A DNA stretch of 64,000 nt, taken from positions 1 to 64,000 of the forward strand of contig JAFRRA010000002.1 in assembly GCA_017428325.1 (NCBI GenBank), written 5' to 3'. The notes beneath the pieces are model-generated. The model searched no databases. It was given only the letters and a program-made list of their open reading frames with translations, and was not told where the DNA came from. The stretch is from Bacteroidales bacterium (lineage in GTDB: Bacteria > Bacteroidota > Bacteroidia > Bacteroidales > UBA932). The translations under genes and the position numbers were made by a program. Of this stretch, positions 44,892-51,979 are shown in pieces (the stretch's first letter is position 1; each line of letters begins with the position of its first letter).

Positions 44892-44990
44892 GTGTTAATT
44901 GTTAGACATTGTTTTAAAAGTTAGTGGTTAGTTATTTCACTCTCTCTCATTCTTGAAACCATCTGGTCGCCCATTCCAGATGGTTTTCTT
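44892..44990 (+). ncRNA. Candidate small RNA A (left flank of island)
   Basis: A non-coding stretch of about 100 nt is bounded by a consensus promoter and an intrinsic-terminator-like hairpin. CAATGT (44888-44893) and ACATTG (44906-44911) could form a 5' hairpin. The 3' hairpin is AACCATCTGG (44957-44966) with CCAGATGGTT (44976-44985) followed by a short T-rich tail. It could instead be an untranslated remnant behind the flavodoxin gene. Confidence 0.35.
44957..44990 (+). terminator. Terminator hairpin left of the antitoxin gene
   Basis: AACCATCTGG and CCAGATGGTT form a 10-bp stem with a 9-base loop; the T run that follows is interrupted (TTTTCTTG), so efficiency is uncertain. Confidence 0.6.
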
Positions 44991-45002
44991 GTATTTTCCA
45001 AC

Positions 45003-45272
45003 TCATACTAAGTTAAGATAAGAGGCTAATTCTTCTTTATTGTTGAACGTTTTACCCTTTCCTGAAAGAATTTCATTTCTGGCTTGCTCAAGCTTGTTTA
45101 ACATATCAGCCTTACTTATCAGAGTATCATCCTCTGTGACAGGAGTTATTTTAAAAGAGCCTAAACTTCTTGTTTTCAATATAACTCCTTCACCCTTTGA
45201 AACCAGTTCAAGATACTTGCTCTGATTTGAACGAAATTCTCTGCTGTTGATGATAATCATTTCCAGTCTCAT
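45003..45272 (-). CDS. Orphan Phd/YefM-type antitoxin-like protein
   Basis: The 89-residue protein has the N-terminal pattern of Phd/YefM antitoxins: INSREFRSNQSKYLELVSKGEGVILKTRS. In this family that region forms the DNA-binding dimer, and the C-terminus binds a RelE- or Doc-type toxin. I set the start at 45272 because GGAGG lies 9-13 bases upstream (45281-45285) on the minus strand. No toxin gene follows; only 160 non-coding bases separate it from the flavodoxin gene. It is divergent from the methyltransferase operon and may regulate it or be a relic. Confidence 0.75.
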   Translation of the reverse strand: MRLEMIIINSREFRSNQSKYLELVSKGEGVILKTRSLGSFKITPVTEDDTLISKADMLNKLEQARNEILSGKGKTFNNKEELASYLNLV

Positions 45273-45311
45273 TTTGTTTTCCTCCGCAATTATAATCAAT
45301 TATTTTTCGGA

Positions 45312-45324
45312 TACCAAAATGGTA
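45312..45324. promoter_or_regulatory. Palindromic operator candidate upstream of the antitoxin
   Basis: TACCAaaaTGGTA is a perfect 5-3-5 palindrome, 40 bases upstream of the antitoxin start. CTAA/TTAG arms follow at once in 45327-45344. Phd-type proteins normally bind such palindromes to repress their own promoter. Confidence 0.45.
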
Positions 45325-45533
45325 ACCTAATTTACTGGGTTAGTTTGTGCAAATCTATCCTTTTATTATCCATCCTCTATTGTCACTAATGTAATTCCTC
45401 TTCTCTTTTTGTACAATCTTGTAATTGTACTTGTAAATAATTCCAGGATTGTACCATATCTAGTTTTGAGCGTGTCTCCATTTTTCTTAAATTTGAGAGT
45501 TCTCCAGCAAGGAACCATCCCTGAAACTGCACA

Positions 45534-45541
45534 TACATTTG
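45534..45541 (+). promoter_or_regulatory. Promoter -7 element of the methyltransferase operon
   Basis: TACATTTG is an exact TAnnTTTG match, 17 bases before the ATG at 45559, giving a short leader. Confidence 0.5.
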
Positions 45542-45558
45542 TAAGATTAACCCACAAT

Positions 45559-46488
45559 ATGACAAAAATTATTAGAGCCAAGCCTTTCATTAAATGGGCC
45601 GGAGGGAAAGGAGCCCTTCTAGGTCAAATTAATGGTATGCTTCCTCATGTTTTTTTTACAAATAAAGATGTTACATATGTTGAGCCTTTCGTAGGGGGAG
45701 GAGCTTTGTTGTTTTACGTTCTCAATCATTTTCCAACAATAAAAAGAGTTATAATTAATGATATTAATGAAGACTTAATTGCTTGTTATAAGATTATCAA
45801 AGAAGAACCGAAGTCTCTAATAGGTGTTTTGAACGGTTTTGATAATATATTTTGGGATTTAGATCAGGAAGAAAAGAAACGATACTACTATTTGATTCGC
45901 GGAAAATACAACCAGCGTAATAGCAATGTATTACAGCAAGCAGCGATGTTCTATTTCTTAAATCACACATGTTTTAATGGTTTATATCGAGTTAATTCAA
46001 ACTCTGACTTCAATGTTCCTTTTGGGAAAAACTCAATAAATAGAATATGTAACCCAGACCTGATTATGGCAGATCACACAATTCTAAATAAAGTGAACGT
46101 TACTATTTTGTGTGGTTCATATCAGCAAGTCCTAAGACATATAAGAAAATTTAACAAAGTCTTTTTTTATCTAGATCCTCCTTATTTACCTATTAGTGTT
46201 ACTTCATATTTTAAGCAATATTCAAATTCTCCATTTGAAAAAGAGGAACAGGTTGAGTTAAAATATTTCTGTGACATTATTTCTAATAAAGGTGGTTTAT
46301 TTATGTTGAGTAATTCAGATTGTAGGACAGAGGATGGCGCATCTTATTTCGAACAACTATATTCTGAGTATTATTGTCATCATGTAAGTGCTAAAAGATT
46401 CATTAATGCGCATGGCGATAGAAGAGCTTCTACTTCGGAGGTCCTTATCTGTAATTATAAGAACAAATCATTTTTTAGAAACCCTTAA
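45559..46488 (+). CDS. D12-class DNA adenine (N6) methyltransferase
   Basis: The 309-residue protein is of the Dam type. It has the SAM-binding motif FIKWAGGKGALL at about residues 10-21, VEPFVGGGALLFYV near 41, and the catalytic DPPY at residues 206-209. The frame is open from 45409, but I use the ATG at 45559, which starts right before the conserved KPFIKWAGGK. It should methylate adenine in a short DNA site (GATC for many relatives; not deducible here). It is the first gene of a three-gene operon; the nuclease/DGQHR gene follows after 12 bases. The likely role is to mark self DNA. Confidence 0.9.
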   Translation: MTKIIRAKPFIKWAGGKGALLGQINGMLPHVFFTNKDVTYVEPFVGGGALLFYVLNHFPTIKRVIINDINEDLIACYKIIKEEPKSLIGVLNGFDNIFWDLDQEEKKRYYYLIRGKYNQRNSNVLQQAAMFYFLNHTCFNGLYRVNSNSDFNVPFGKNSINRICNPDLIMADHTILNKVNVTILCGSYQQVLRHIRKFNKVFFYLDPPYLPISVTSYFKQYSNSPFEKEEQVELKYFCDIISNKGGLFMLSNSDCRTEDGASYFEQLYSEYYCHHVSAKRFINAHGDRRASTSEVLICNYKNKSFFRNP

Positions 46489-46500
46489 GCGACATAGTAT

Positions 46501-48807
46501 ATGGCATTTTTAACCGAGCTTCAAGTTGCTGAAATTAAGCAGCATATGACAGAAGATTTAGATATTCTTGCTCTTAAGTATAAGGCTAAGAGTTCTAAAA
46601 CGGATAATATTAGTGTTCCTCACAACGAGAGAGAAGGTTATCAAACCTTAGGTTTTGAAGTAACTCATACTTTAAAAAAGAAAGTTAAAATGAGTCGTCC
46701 TAAAGAGGTAGGACAAATGTTTGAAGATGATGTCTGGTGTTTGTTCTATAAGCTTGGCTTCCGTTGTCTAAACAAAGATGAGAATTTGTCCATTCCTTGG
46801 GGGGATAATGGCGGAGATCGTCACCAAATTGATATTGTTGCTGTTGGGGAAGATGCCGTATTTGTGGTTGAATGTAAGGCAAGTGAAAATCCTCGAAACA
46901 GAAGCTTTAAGGATGATATTGATATTATTTGTCGTTATAAAGAAGGAGTGACAAAAGCACTACGTCAATTGTATGGGCAAACTAAAAAAGTGCGTTTTAT
47001 TCTTGCTACGCGCAATTATAGGATTCCTGATGGTGGAGAAGATGAGAACAGAATGAAGCAAAACAAGATATTTCATCTTAATGATAATACATTTGATTAT
47101 ATCTCCAATCTAATAAAATCATATAAGGAGTCTGTTATTTATCAGTTTTACGGGCTGATGTTTAAAGATGAATTAATCAATAATAATAAGATTTCAATCC
47201 CTGCGCTACAAGGTAAAATGGGGGGTCAGAAGTATTATTTGTTTTCAATAGAACCAAGCACACTGCTTAAGATAGGATTCATTCTCCATCGCACAAGAGT
47301 AAACGATTCTATGGCTCCTACATATCAAAGATTATTGGTGCCGAGTAGATTAAAGGGTATTACAAAATTTATAGATGACGGTGGTTTCTTTCCAAATTCA
47401 ATAATTATAAATTTTAGTGGGGACACAAAAAGGTTGGAAACATATTTTGAACCAGCAATTCGGTCTACTGATTCAACTTCACGTTTTGGAATCCTTTATA
47501 TACCTAATGCCTATGGATTTGCATATATTATTGATGGACAACATAGGCTTTATGGCTATGCTGCATCACGTTATAAAGATAAGAGCACAATACCAGTTGT
47601 GGCTTTTGAGAAAATGCCATCGGAAGACCAACTAAGAATCTTTATGGAAATCAACGAGAATCAGAAAGCTGTTAGTCCTAGTTTACGCCTTGATTTGGAA
47701 GAAGATTTATATTGGAATGCACAAAGAATAGATTCAAGAATGAAAGCTTTGAGGTCCTCGATCATTAAAGAACTCGCCTCAAATTCTAATTATGTTCTCT
47801 ATAATAAGATATCTGTAGGTGAAGATAATGCTTTATTAGCATTCAAACCTTTTGATACAGCATTTGGCAAATCTGGTTTAATTCCATCTGCTACTCAGAC
47901 AAAGTATATAGGTGATACCGATTGTTGTATTTATGATACCAATAATACAGATACTGATAGGGAGATGAGAGAGTCGAGGAAACGTATTGCTCAATTTGTC
48001 AACGGTGTTTATTCTATAATGGAAGAACAACTCCAAGAAGATAAGAAATCAGATTATCTTTTCTCAAACAGAGCCACATTTGCAATAATTGCATTAACAG
48101 GTTCTCTTCACAGACATCTCATAAAAACAGATGTCATTAATAAGCGCACTGCTATTGTCGATAGGATTCTTTCTATAAAACCTTTTTTTGAATCTTTGGC
48201 AATAGCCTTGAATGAGTTATCTGATGAAGGAAGCGCTTCATTAAAAGGACGGTTAGGACAAGGAGCTGATACATACTGGTTGCGTTTTTTTCAGGACCTT
48301 GTGTCAAAAAAGTTTCCTGAATATTGTCCAGATGAATTAGTTGAATGGAGAGAAACTCAAGATGAGTCCATTCAGAAAGAAGGACAAGAATTAAGGAATG
48401 AGATAAAAGAAATGCTCCGTAAAGTTGTTTTTAATTGTCTAAAGGATGTTTATGGAGATAGATGGGAGAATAGTATTCTGTTGTTAAAAAACGATTGTGA
48501 AGGTAGAATTATAAAACAAATTGGCGATAATGATGTTGATTCTTTGGACAACTATGATTGGCGAGACTGGCTTGAGGTAGCAGATTATAAGAGCATTATT
48601 GAGAAGAACTATAATTCGCCTCAATTCGCTGATGCTTTTTCAATCAATACTAGTGTAGGAGATAGTTTTAAAACAAAAAAAGAAAGGCTAGGTTGGATAT
48701 CCCTAATTAATGGTCCAAAAGGAAAGAAACAGGATGCCATGACACAAGCTGAAATTGATAAATTGTGGCTTATTCGTGATCATTTAGCGAATTATGTAGA
48801 AGAGTAA
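46501..48807 (+). CDS. PD-(D/E)XK nuclease fused to DGQHR (DndB-like) domain
   Basis: The 768-residue protein has an N-terminal restriction-endonuclease-like domain (about residues 70-200). Its active-site pattern is visible as QIDIVAV with Asp111 and VVECKAS with Glu124 and Lys126. A DGQHR domain follows, with the motif IIDGQHRLYGYA at Asp345-Arg349, and MEINENQKAVSPSLRLDLEE, as in DndB-like proteins related to the ParB/Srx fold. The last 350 residues are helical and unrecognised. DGQHR proteins are linked to DNA modification systems; here the domain could sense modification or bind nucleotide while the nuclease cuts. It lies 5 bases before the helicase gene. Confidence 0.82.
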   Translation: MAFLTELQVAEIKQHMTEDLDILALKYKAKSSKTDNISVPHNEREGYQTLGFEVTHTLKKKVKMSRPKEVGQMFEDDVWCLFYKLGFRCLNKDENLSIPWGDNGGDRHQIDIVAVGEDAVFVVECKASENPRNRSFKDDIDIICRYKEGVTKALRQLYGQTKKVRFILATRNYRIPDGGEDENRMKQNKIFHLNDNTFDYISNLIKSYKESVIYQFYGLMFKDELINNNKISIPALQGKMGGQKYYLFSIEPSTLLKIGFILHRTRVNDSMAPTYQRLLVPSRLKGITKFIDDGGFFPNSIIINFSGDTKRLETYFEPAIRSTDSTSRFGILYIPNAYGFAYIIDGQHRLYGYAASRYKDKSTIPVVAFEKMPSEDQLRIFMEINENQKAVSPSLRLDLEEDLYWNAQRIDSRMKALRSSIIKELASNSNYVLYNKISVGEDNALLAFKPFDTAFGKSGLIPSATQTKYIGDTDCCIYDTNNTDTDREMRESRKRIAQFVNGVYSIMEEQLQEDKKSDYLFSNRATFAIIALTGSLHRHLIKTDVINKRTAIVDRILSIKPFFESLAIALNELSDEGSASLKGRLGQGADTYWLRFFQDLVSKKFPEYCPDELVEWRETQDESIQKEGQELRNEIKEMLRKVVFNCLKDVYGDRWENSILLLKNDCEGRIIKQIGDNDVDSLDNYDWRDWLEVADYKSIIEKNYNSPQFADAFSINTSVGDSFKTKKERLGWISLINGPKGKKQDAMTQAEIDKLWLIRDHLANYVEE

Positions 48808-48812
48808 TTATA

Positions 48813-50255
48813 ATGATTGAGGATTATTACGGCATTATTAGAGAAGACAAGAATCTTCGTTTATATCAACAAGAAGCCAAGCGGAGTATTTTCTCTGCGT
48901 GGGAAGAATGTGACAATGTACTTTTCCAAATGCCAACAGGTACTGGTAAAACACGGTTATTTTCTTCAATCATTAGCGATATTAAGGCTTGGAGCGCGTT
49001 GAGAACTATAGATTGTCGCATTTTAATAATTGCCCATCGTATAGAATTGATCGATCAGATTAGCGAAAATCTTCAAAGGTACAGGGTTCTTCATGGCATT
49101 ATTGCGGGAGGACGAAAACGGGACTTAAGGCAGTGTGTGCAAGTGGCGTCAATACAGACAATTACTCATCATACGAATGTGGATGCTATAGGAGAGCTTG
49201 ATATCCGTTTTATTATTATAGATGAAGCTCACCATTCGGTAGCAAATTCCTATAGGAAATTATGGCGTTTATTCCCCGATGCAAAAAAACTGGGGGTGAC
49301 AGCTACTCCATGGAGGATGAATGGAGCGGGATTCCTAGCATTGTATGACAGATTAATAACATCTAAGCCGATTAAAGAATTTATTTCTGATGGTTGGCTA
49401 TCACCGTATAAATTTTATTCTGTTAAAAATGAGAGTATAGAAGTAAAACGCATCTCTTCTATTTCTGAGTTCGACATCGAGGGCGACTATAAAACATCAG
49501 CCCTTGAGAAGGAAATGGACACGATGCAGATTCGTGCTAGATTATTAGACAGTTATTTAAAACTGGCAAAAGGGAAAAAAGGCATCATTTATTCAATTAG
49601 TAGAAATCATAGTGATCATATTTGTGAGGAGTATAAAAATGCAGGTTTTAAAATAGTGGCGATCGATGCAACAACTCCTAGAGATTTAAGAAGATTATAT
49701 GTCCAAAGATTTAAAAATGGCCAAATAGACATTATTGTTAATGTTGATATTTTTTCCGAGGGGTTCGATTGCCCTGATATTGAATTTATTCAGCTGGCAA
49801 GGCCAACAAGATCTTTGGTAAAATATCTTCAGCAGGTTGGTCGGGGGTTACGCCCTACAGAGGGAAAGACCATCTGTATAATCCTTGATAATGTCGGTTC
49901 TTGTTTAAGGTTTGGACTACCAAATAAGGAACGTCCTTGGGAAGATTACTTCATTGGTTCTCAAGAAAAAGAAAAGTCGGTTTCGAGATGTTGTTCTAAT
50001 GAAAGATCGGACAATGCAAATGAAAGAGATTTTTCAGAAGGAACAGATGACCTTTATTTAGTGGAAGATGCCGATGGGCAGAATAATGTAGATATTGTTC
50101 AATCGAGACAAAAATGGACACAAGCAGATGATACACTTCTTGAAACGCTATATGTAGAAAAGGGTTGCTCAATAGAGGTCATATCGTCTGTTTTTAAGAT
50201 GGATAAAGATGAGATTGAATATCATCTTTCGAAATTAGGTTTTGCTAAACCTTAA
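48813..50255 (+). CDS. Superfamily 2 DEAH helicase with Myb/SANT-like tail
   Basis: The 480-residue protein has Walker A MPTGTGKTRLF (Lys46), DEAH at 137-140 followed by HSV, motif III TATPWR, and motif VI QQVGRGLRP. This is the type I/III restriction-helicase or RadD-like layout. An Asp/Glu/Ser-rich linker leads to a C-terminal domain (about 430-480) reading WTQADDTLLETLY and DEIEYHLSKLGF, like a Myb/SANT DNA-binding fold. It is the last gene of the island operon and probably opens or tracks DNA for the nuclease. Confidence 0.88.
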   Translation: MIEDYYGIIREDKNLRLYQQEAKRSIFSAWEECDNVLFQMPTGTGKTRLFSSIISDIKAWSALRTIDCRILIIAHRIELIDQISENLQRYRVLHGIIAGGRKRDLRQCVQVASIQTITHHTNVDAIGELDIRFIIIDEAHHSVANSYRKLWRLFPDAKKLGVTATPWRMNGAGFLALYDRLITSKPIKEFISDGWLSPYKFYSVKNESIEVKRISSISEFDIEGDYKTSALEKEMDTMQIRARLLDSYLKLAKGKKGIIYSISRNHSDHICEEYKNAGFKIVAIDATTPRDLRRLYVQRFKNGQIDIIVNVDIFSEGFDCPDIEFIQLARPTRSLVKYLQQVGRGLRPTEGKTICIILDNVGSCLRFGLPNKERPWEDYFIGSQEKEKSVSRCCSNERSDNANERDFSEGTDDLYLVEDADGQNNVDIVQSRQKWTQADDTLLETLYVEKGCSIEVISSVFKMDKDEIEYHLSKLGFAKP

Positions 50256-50418
50256 GATCTTTTAGTCGATTATTATTCTGATAATCGGTGTTATTAAAGC
50301 AATGTATTTGTTGTCGTTGGGCAGTAGTATGATTTATTGTGAAAAAGACGCTTTAAAGGATTATTTCAAACGTATGACCAGTGTTAAAGATTAATTTTTT
50401 TCACTGAGGAAAAAAGTT

Positions 50419-50426
50419 TACTTTTG
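50419..50426 (+). promoter_or_regulatory. Promoter -7 element of small RNA B
   Basis: TACTTTTG is an exact TAnnTTTG match. A T-rich stretch at 50394-50401 sits at the -33 position. Confidence 0.55.
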
Positions 50427-50430
50427 CAGT

Positions 50431-50530
50431 GGAATCGTCGCAGGGAATTCGGGTAGAAGGGATGACAACCCTCTCAAGGCAACTTGATTCGAGCCCTAAA
50501 GTCAGCATCCCAGGCTGACTTTATTTTTTT
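50431..50530 (+). ncRNA. Candidate small RNA B
   Basis: About 100 nt, starting a few bases after a consensus promoter and ending at a strong intrinsic terminator. Local hairpins are AGGG/CCCT near 50458-50472 and CAAG-GCAA-CTTG (50475-50486 region, a GNRA-type loop). No ribosome site or convincing ORF is present. A tract ATTCGAGCCC looks faintly like a tRNA T-arm, but no tRNA folds. Start is estimated from the promoter. Confidence 0.55.
50498..50530 (+). terminator. Terminator of small RNA B
   Basis: AAAGTCAGC (50498-50506) pairs perfectly with GCTGACTTT (50514-50522) around a 7-base loop, followed by a run of T to 50530. Confidence 0.85.
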
Positions 50531-50586
50531 GTAGTATGCAATACACTTGGCATAGATATTTTTGTTGCTTGTTGATAAAATGTTTT

Positions 50587-50594
50587 TAACTTTG
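50587..50594 (+). promoter_or_regulatory. Promoter -7 element of small RNA C
   Basis: TAACTTTG is an exact TAnnTTTG match, 57 bases after the terminator of small RNA B. Confidence 0.55.
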
Positions 50595-50598
50595 CATC

Positions 50599-50671
50599 AG
50601 CTTCGAGAAAGTTAGAAGGCACTACGGTGCACCTCCTTGCAGGGGACCTTATGGTACCCCTGTATTTTTTT
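50599..50671 (+). ncRNA. Candidate small RNA C with anti-Shine-Dalgarno-like segment
   Basis: About 73 nt between a consensus promoter and an intrinsic terminator. GCAC (50619-50622) pairs with GTGC (50627-50630) around TACG, a UNCG-type tetraloop closed by C-G, which is very stable in RNA. Next comes CACCTCCTT, the same letters as the 3' end of 16S rRNA; all but its first C lie in the single-stranded gap before the terminator stem. No ORF is supported. It could pair with AGGAGG sites of mRNAs, but that is inference. Confidence 0.55.
50640..50671 (+). terminator. Terminator of small RNA C
   Basis: CAGGGGACC (50640-50648) pairs with GGT-a-CCCCTG (50653-50662) with one bulged A, followed by TATTTTTTT. 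Confidence 0.85.
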
Positions 50672-50711
50672 GATAATTCTAAGATTGTACAATGATTTTT
50701 ATGCATTTGGC

Positions 50712-50719
50712 TATCTTTG
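50712..50719 (+). promoter_or_regulatory. Promoter -7 element
   Basis: TATCTTTG is an exact TAnnTTTG match, 18 bases before the ATG at 50738. Confidence 0.6.
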
Positions 50720-50737
50720 TATAGAAATGATTTAGCT

Positions 50738-51064
50738 ATGAAAAAGAAGATTGCTTGGATATTAGCTTTGGTGGCGCTGGTGGTGCTGGCCGTGTATACT
50801 TGTCCGGATGAGAAGGCGCACAGGGATATGATGAAGGAGAATCTGTCGTTTCTGGCGGATGGTGTTACGAGCCTGACATCGGGGAACAAGACAATGGAGA
50901 AGATAGGGGCGTATGCGGGATCAAAGCTTACGGATTTTATGCTGGACGGGTGTTTTGTTGTGAAGAACCGCTGGATTTACAGTGTGGGGAAGGTTGAGGT
51001 GTTGGGATACAGCAAGAGAATTACCATTGGGGCGTTTGGCTGTGTGATTATTCTGATTATCTGA
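50738..51064 (+). CDS. Small membrane-anchored protein, possibly DUF4359-like
   Basis: The 108-residue protein has an N-terminal membrane segment (residues 5-21) followed by CPDEKAHRDMMKENLSFL, a charged region, and a second hydrophobic stretch at the very C-terminus (ITIGAFGCVIILII). The pattern recalls DUF4359 proteins, but I could not verify that. The ATG at 50738 fits the promoter; the frame start at 50717 lies inside it. It has its own promoter and so probably its own transcript. Confidence 0.7.
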   Translation: MKKKIAWILALVALVVLAVYTCPDEKAHRDMMKENLSFLADGVTSLTSGNKTMEKIGAYAGSKLTDFMLDGCFVVKNRWIYSVGKVEVLGYSKRITIGAFGCVIILII

Positions 51065-51091
51065 CCTTCCTTTTAATTGTTTGTCTTTAGT

Positions 51092-51099
51092 TATCTTTG
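51092..51099 (+). promoter_or_regulatory. Promoter -7 element
   Basis: TATCTTTG is an exact TAnnTTTG match, 27 bases before the ATG at 51127. It is the same octamer as that before the neighbouring gene at 50738. Confidence 0.6.
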
Positions 51100-51126
51100 T
51101 TTAGGTATAACTATATTGTTATCAGT

Positions 51127-51966
51127 ATGAAAAAGATTATCGCGACATTAAGTATTGTTCTGGGGATTAGCCTGATAGGGGCTATGACAGGAACTGGGGC
51201 TGGCTTTAGCACGGCATATGGTCAGACGGTGGCAGACGGCAGGGGGTATATGGAAGGGTTTATTTTCGGTTTCAATGAGGGATTGCCTCAAGATCTGATG
51301 ATTTTTACACTTCGTTCTGCTGAGATTAAGGATAATACTGTCCGTTTCTTTATGGATGTTTCCATTCAGGATGTCTTGAATGATCTTTATGATGCCTTGA
51401 CTGAATCGAAAATTAAATTGTTGGCAATGCTCTGCGGAGGTCAGGTTCAAAGTTGCAAAATGCTGGCAGCCTCTGAGTTGGATGTGGAGTATGTGCTGAC
51501 AGATACTAATACCAAAGAAACCAAGACTGTTGTTGTCAAGGCTGCGGAAATCAAGGAAAACATTGACAACCTAATAGAGGACATAAAAAATATCCAGCAA
51601 AGTGAGTTGGAGAGCCTTCCGTTAGAAGACTTGGTGGCGGGCATTAAGGAAGATCTTCCTTCTGATTTGGGAGAGGGAATGACATTGGTTGATGTCCGGA
51701 TTGAAAAAGATATACTCGTTTGCTATACAGATGTGGATGATGATGAGGTTGTCAAGGAGATGAACGATATTATGAATGAAGGTGAAGCATTGATAAAGTT
51801 AATGTTAATGCAGACTTTTATGAGAGATGACGGTATGAAAGTGTTGATTAAGGCACTTAAGTCTAACAATATGGGGATTGCCTATGTTTTGAAGAGCACC
51901 AAATCGGATGAAAAATGTGAGATAGTTTTCACTCCGGAAGATTTGAAAGAGGAAGAGGTTAAGTAG
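51127..51966 (+). CDS. Exported protein of unknown function
   Basis: The 279-residue protein has a signal peptide (about residues 1-32, ending near STAYGQ). The mature part is acidic and helical, with two similar halves: each has a stretch of the type R-EIKDNTVRF / VRIEKDILVCY followed by a helix and Asn/Asp-rich turn. This suggests an internal duplication. No family is recognised. It has its own promoter and is 13 bases ahead of the C_GCAxxG_C_C gene. Confidence 0.7.
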   Translation: MKKIIATLSIVLGISLIGAMTGTGAGFSTAYGQTVADGRGYMEGFIFGFNEGLPQDLMIFTLRSAEIKDNTVRFFMDVSIQDVLNDLYDALTESKIKLLAMLCGGQVQSCKMLAASELDVEYVLTDTNTKETKTVVVKAAEIKENIDNLIEDIKNIQQSELESLPLEDLVAGIKEDLPSDLGEGMTLVDVRIEKDILVCYTDVDDDEVVKEMNDIMNEGEALIKLMLMQTFMRDDGMKVLIKALKSNNMGIAYVLKSTKSDEKCEIVFTPEDLKEEEVK

Positions 51967-51979
51967 ATGCGATTGCTGT

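Larger units (their letters stand above)
44840..50700. other. AT-rich acquired island with defence-type operon
   Basis: From the end of the flavodoxin gene to about 50.7 kb the sequence is visibly more AT-rich, and codon endings shift to A and T compared with both sides. It holds an orphan antitoxin, a methyltransferase-nuclease-helicase operon and three candidate small RNAs. No integrase, transposase or clear target duplication was found, so the mode of entry is unknown. Confidence 0.65.

Noticed and set aside
45366..45590. 74-residue minus-strand frame with a hydrophobic start near the antitoxin, considered as its missing toxin
   Set aside because: It lacks RelE, ParE or Doc features, overlaps the methyltransferase promoter and start, and lies upstream of, not next to, the antitoxin's 3' end.
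50431..50500. tRNA-like T-arm (ATTCGAGCCC) in small RNA B, considered as a tRNA or attachment-site remnant
   Set aside because: No acceptor, D-arm or anticodon stem could be formed around it, and no repeat of it was found at the other island edge.
44840..50700. Phage- or ICE-derived island with integrase
   Set aside because: No integrase, relaxase, transposase or flanking direct repeat could be found; only composition suggests transfer.
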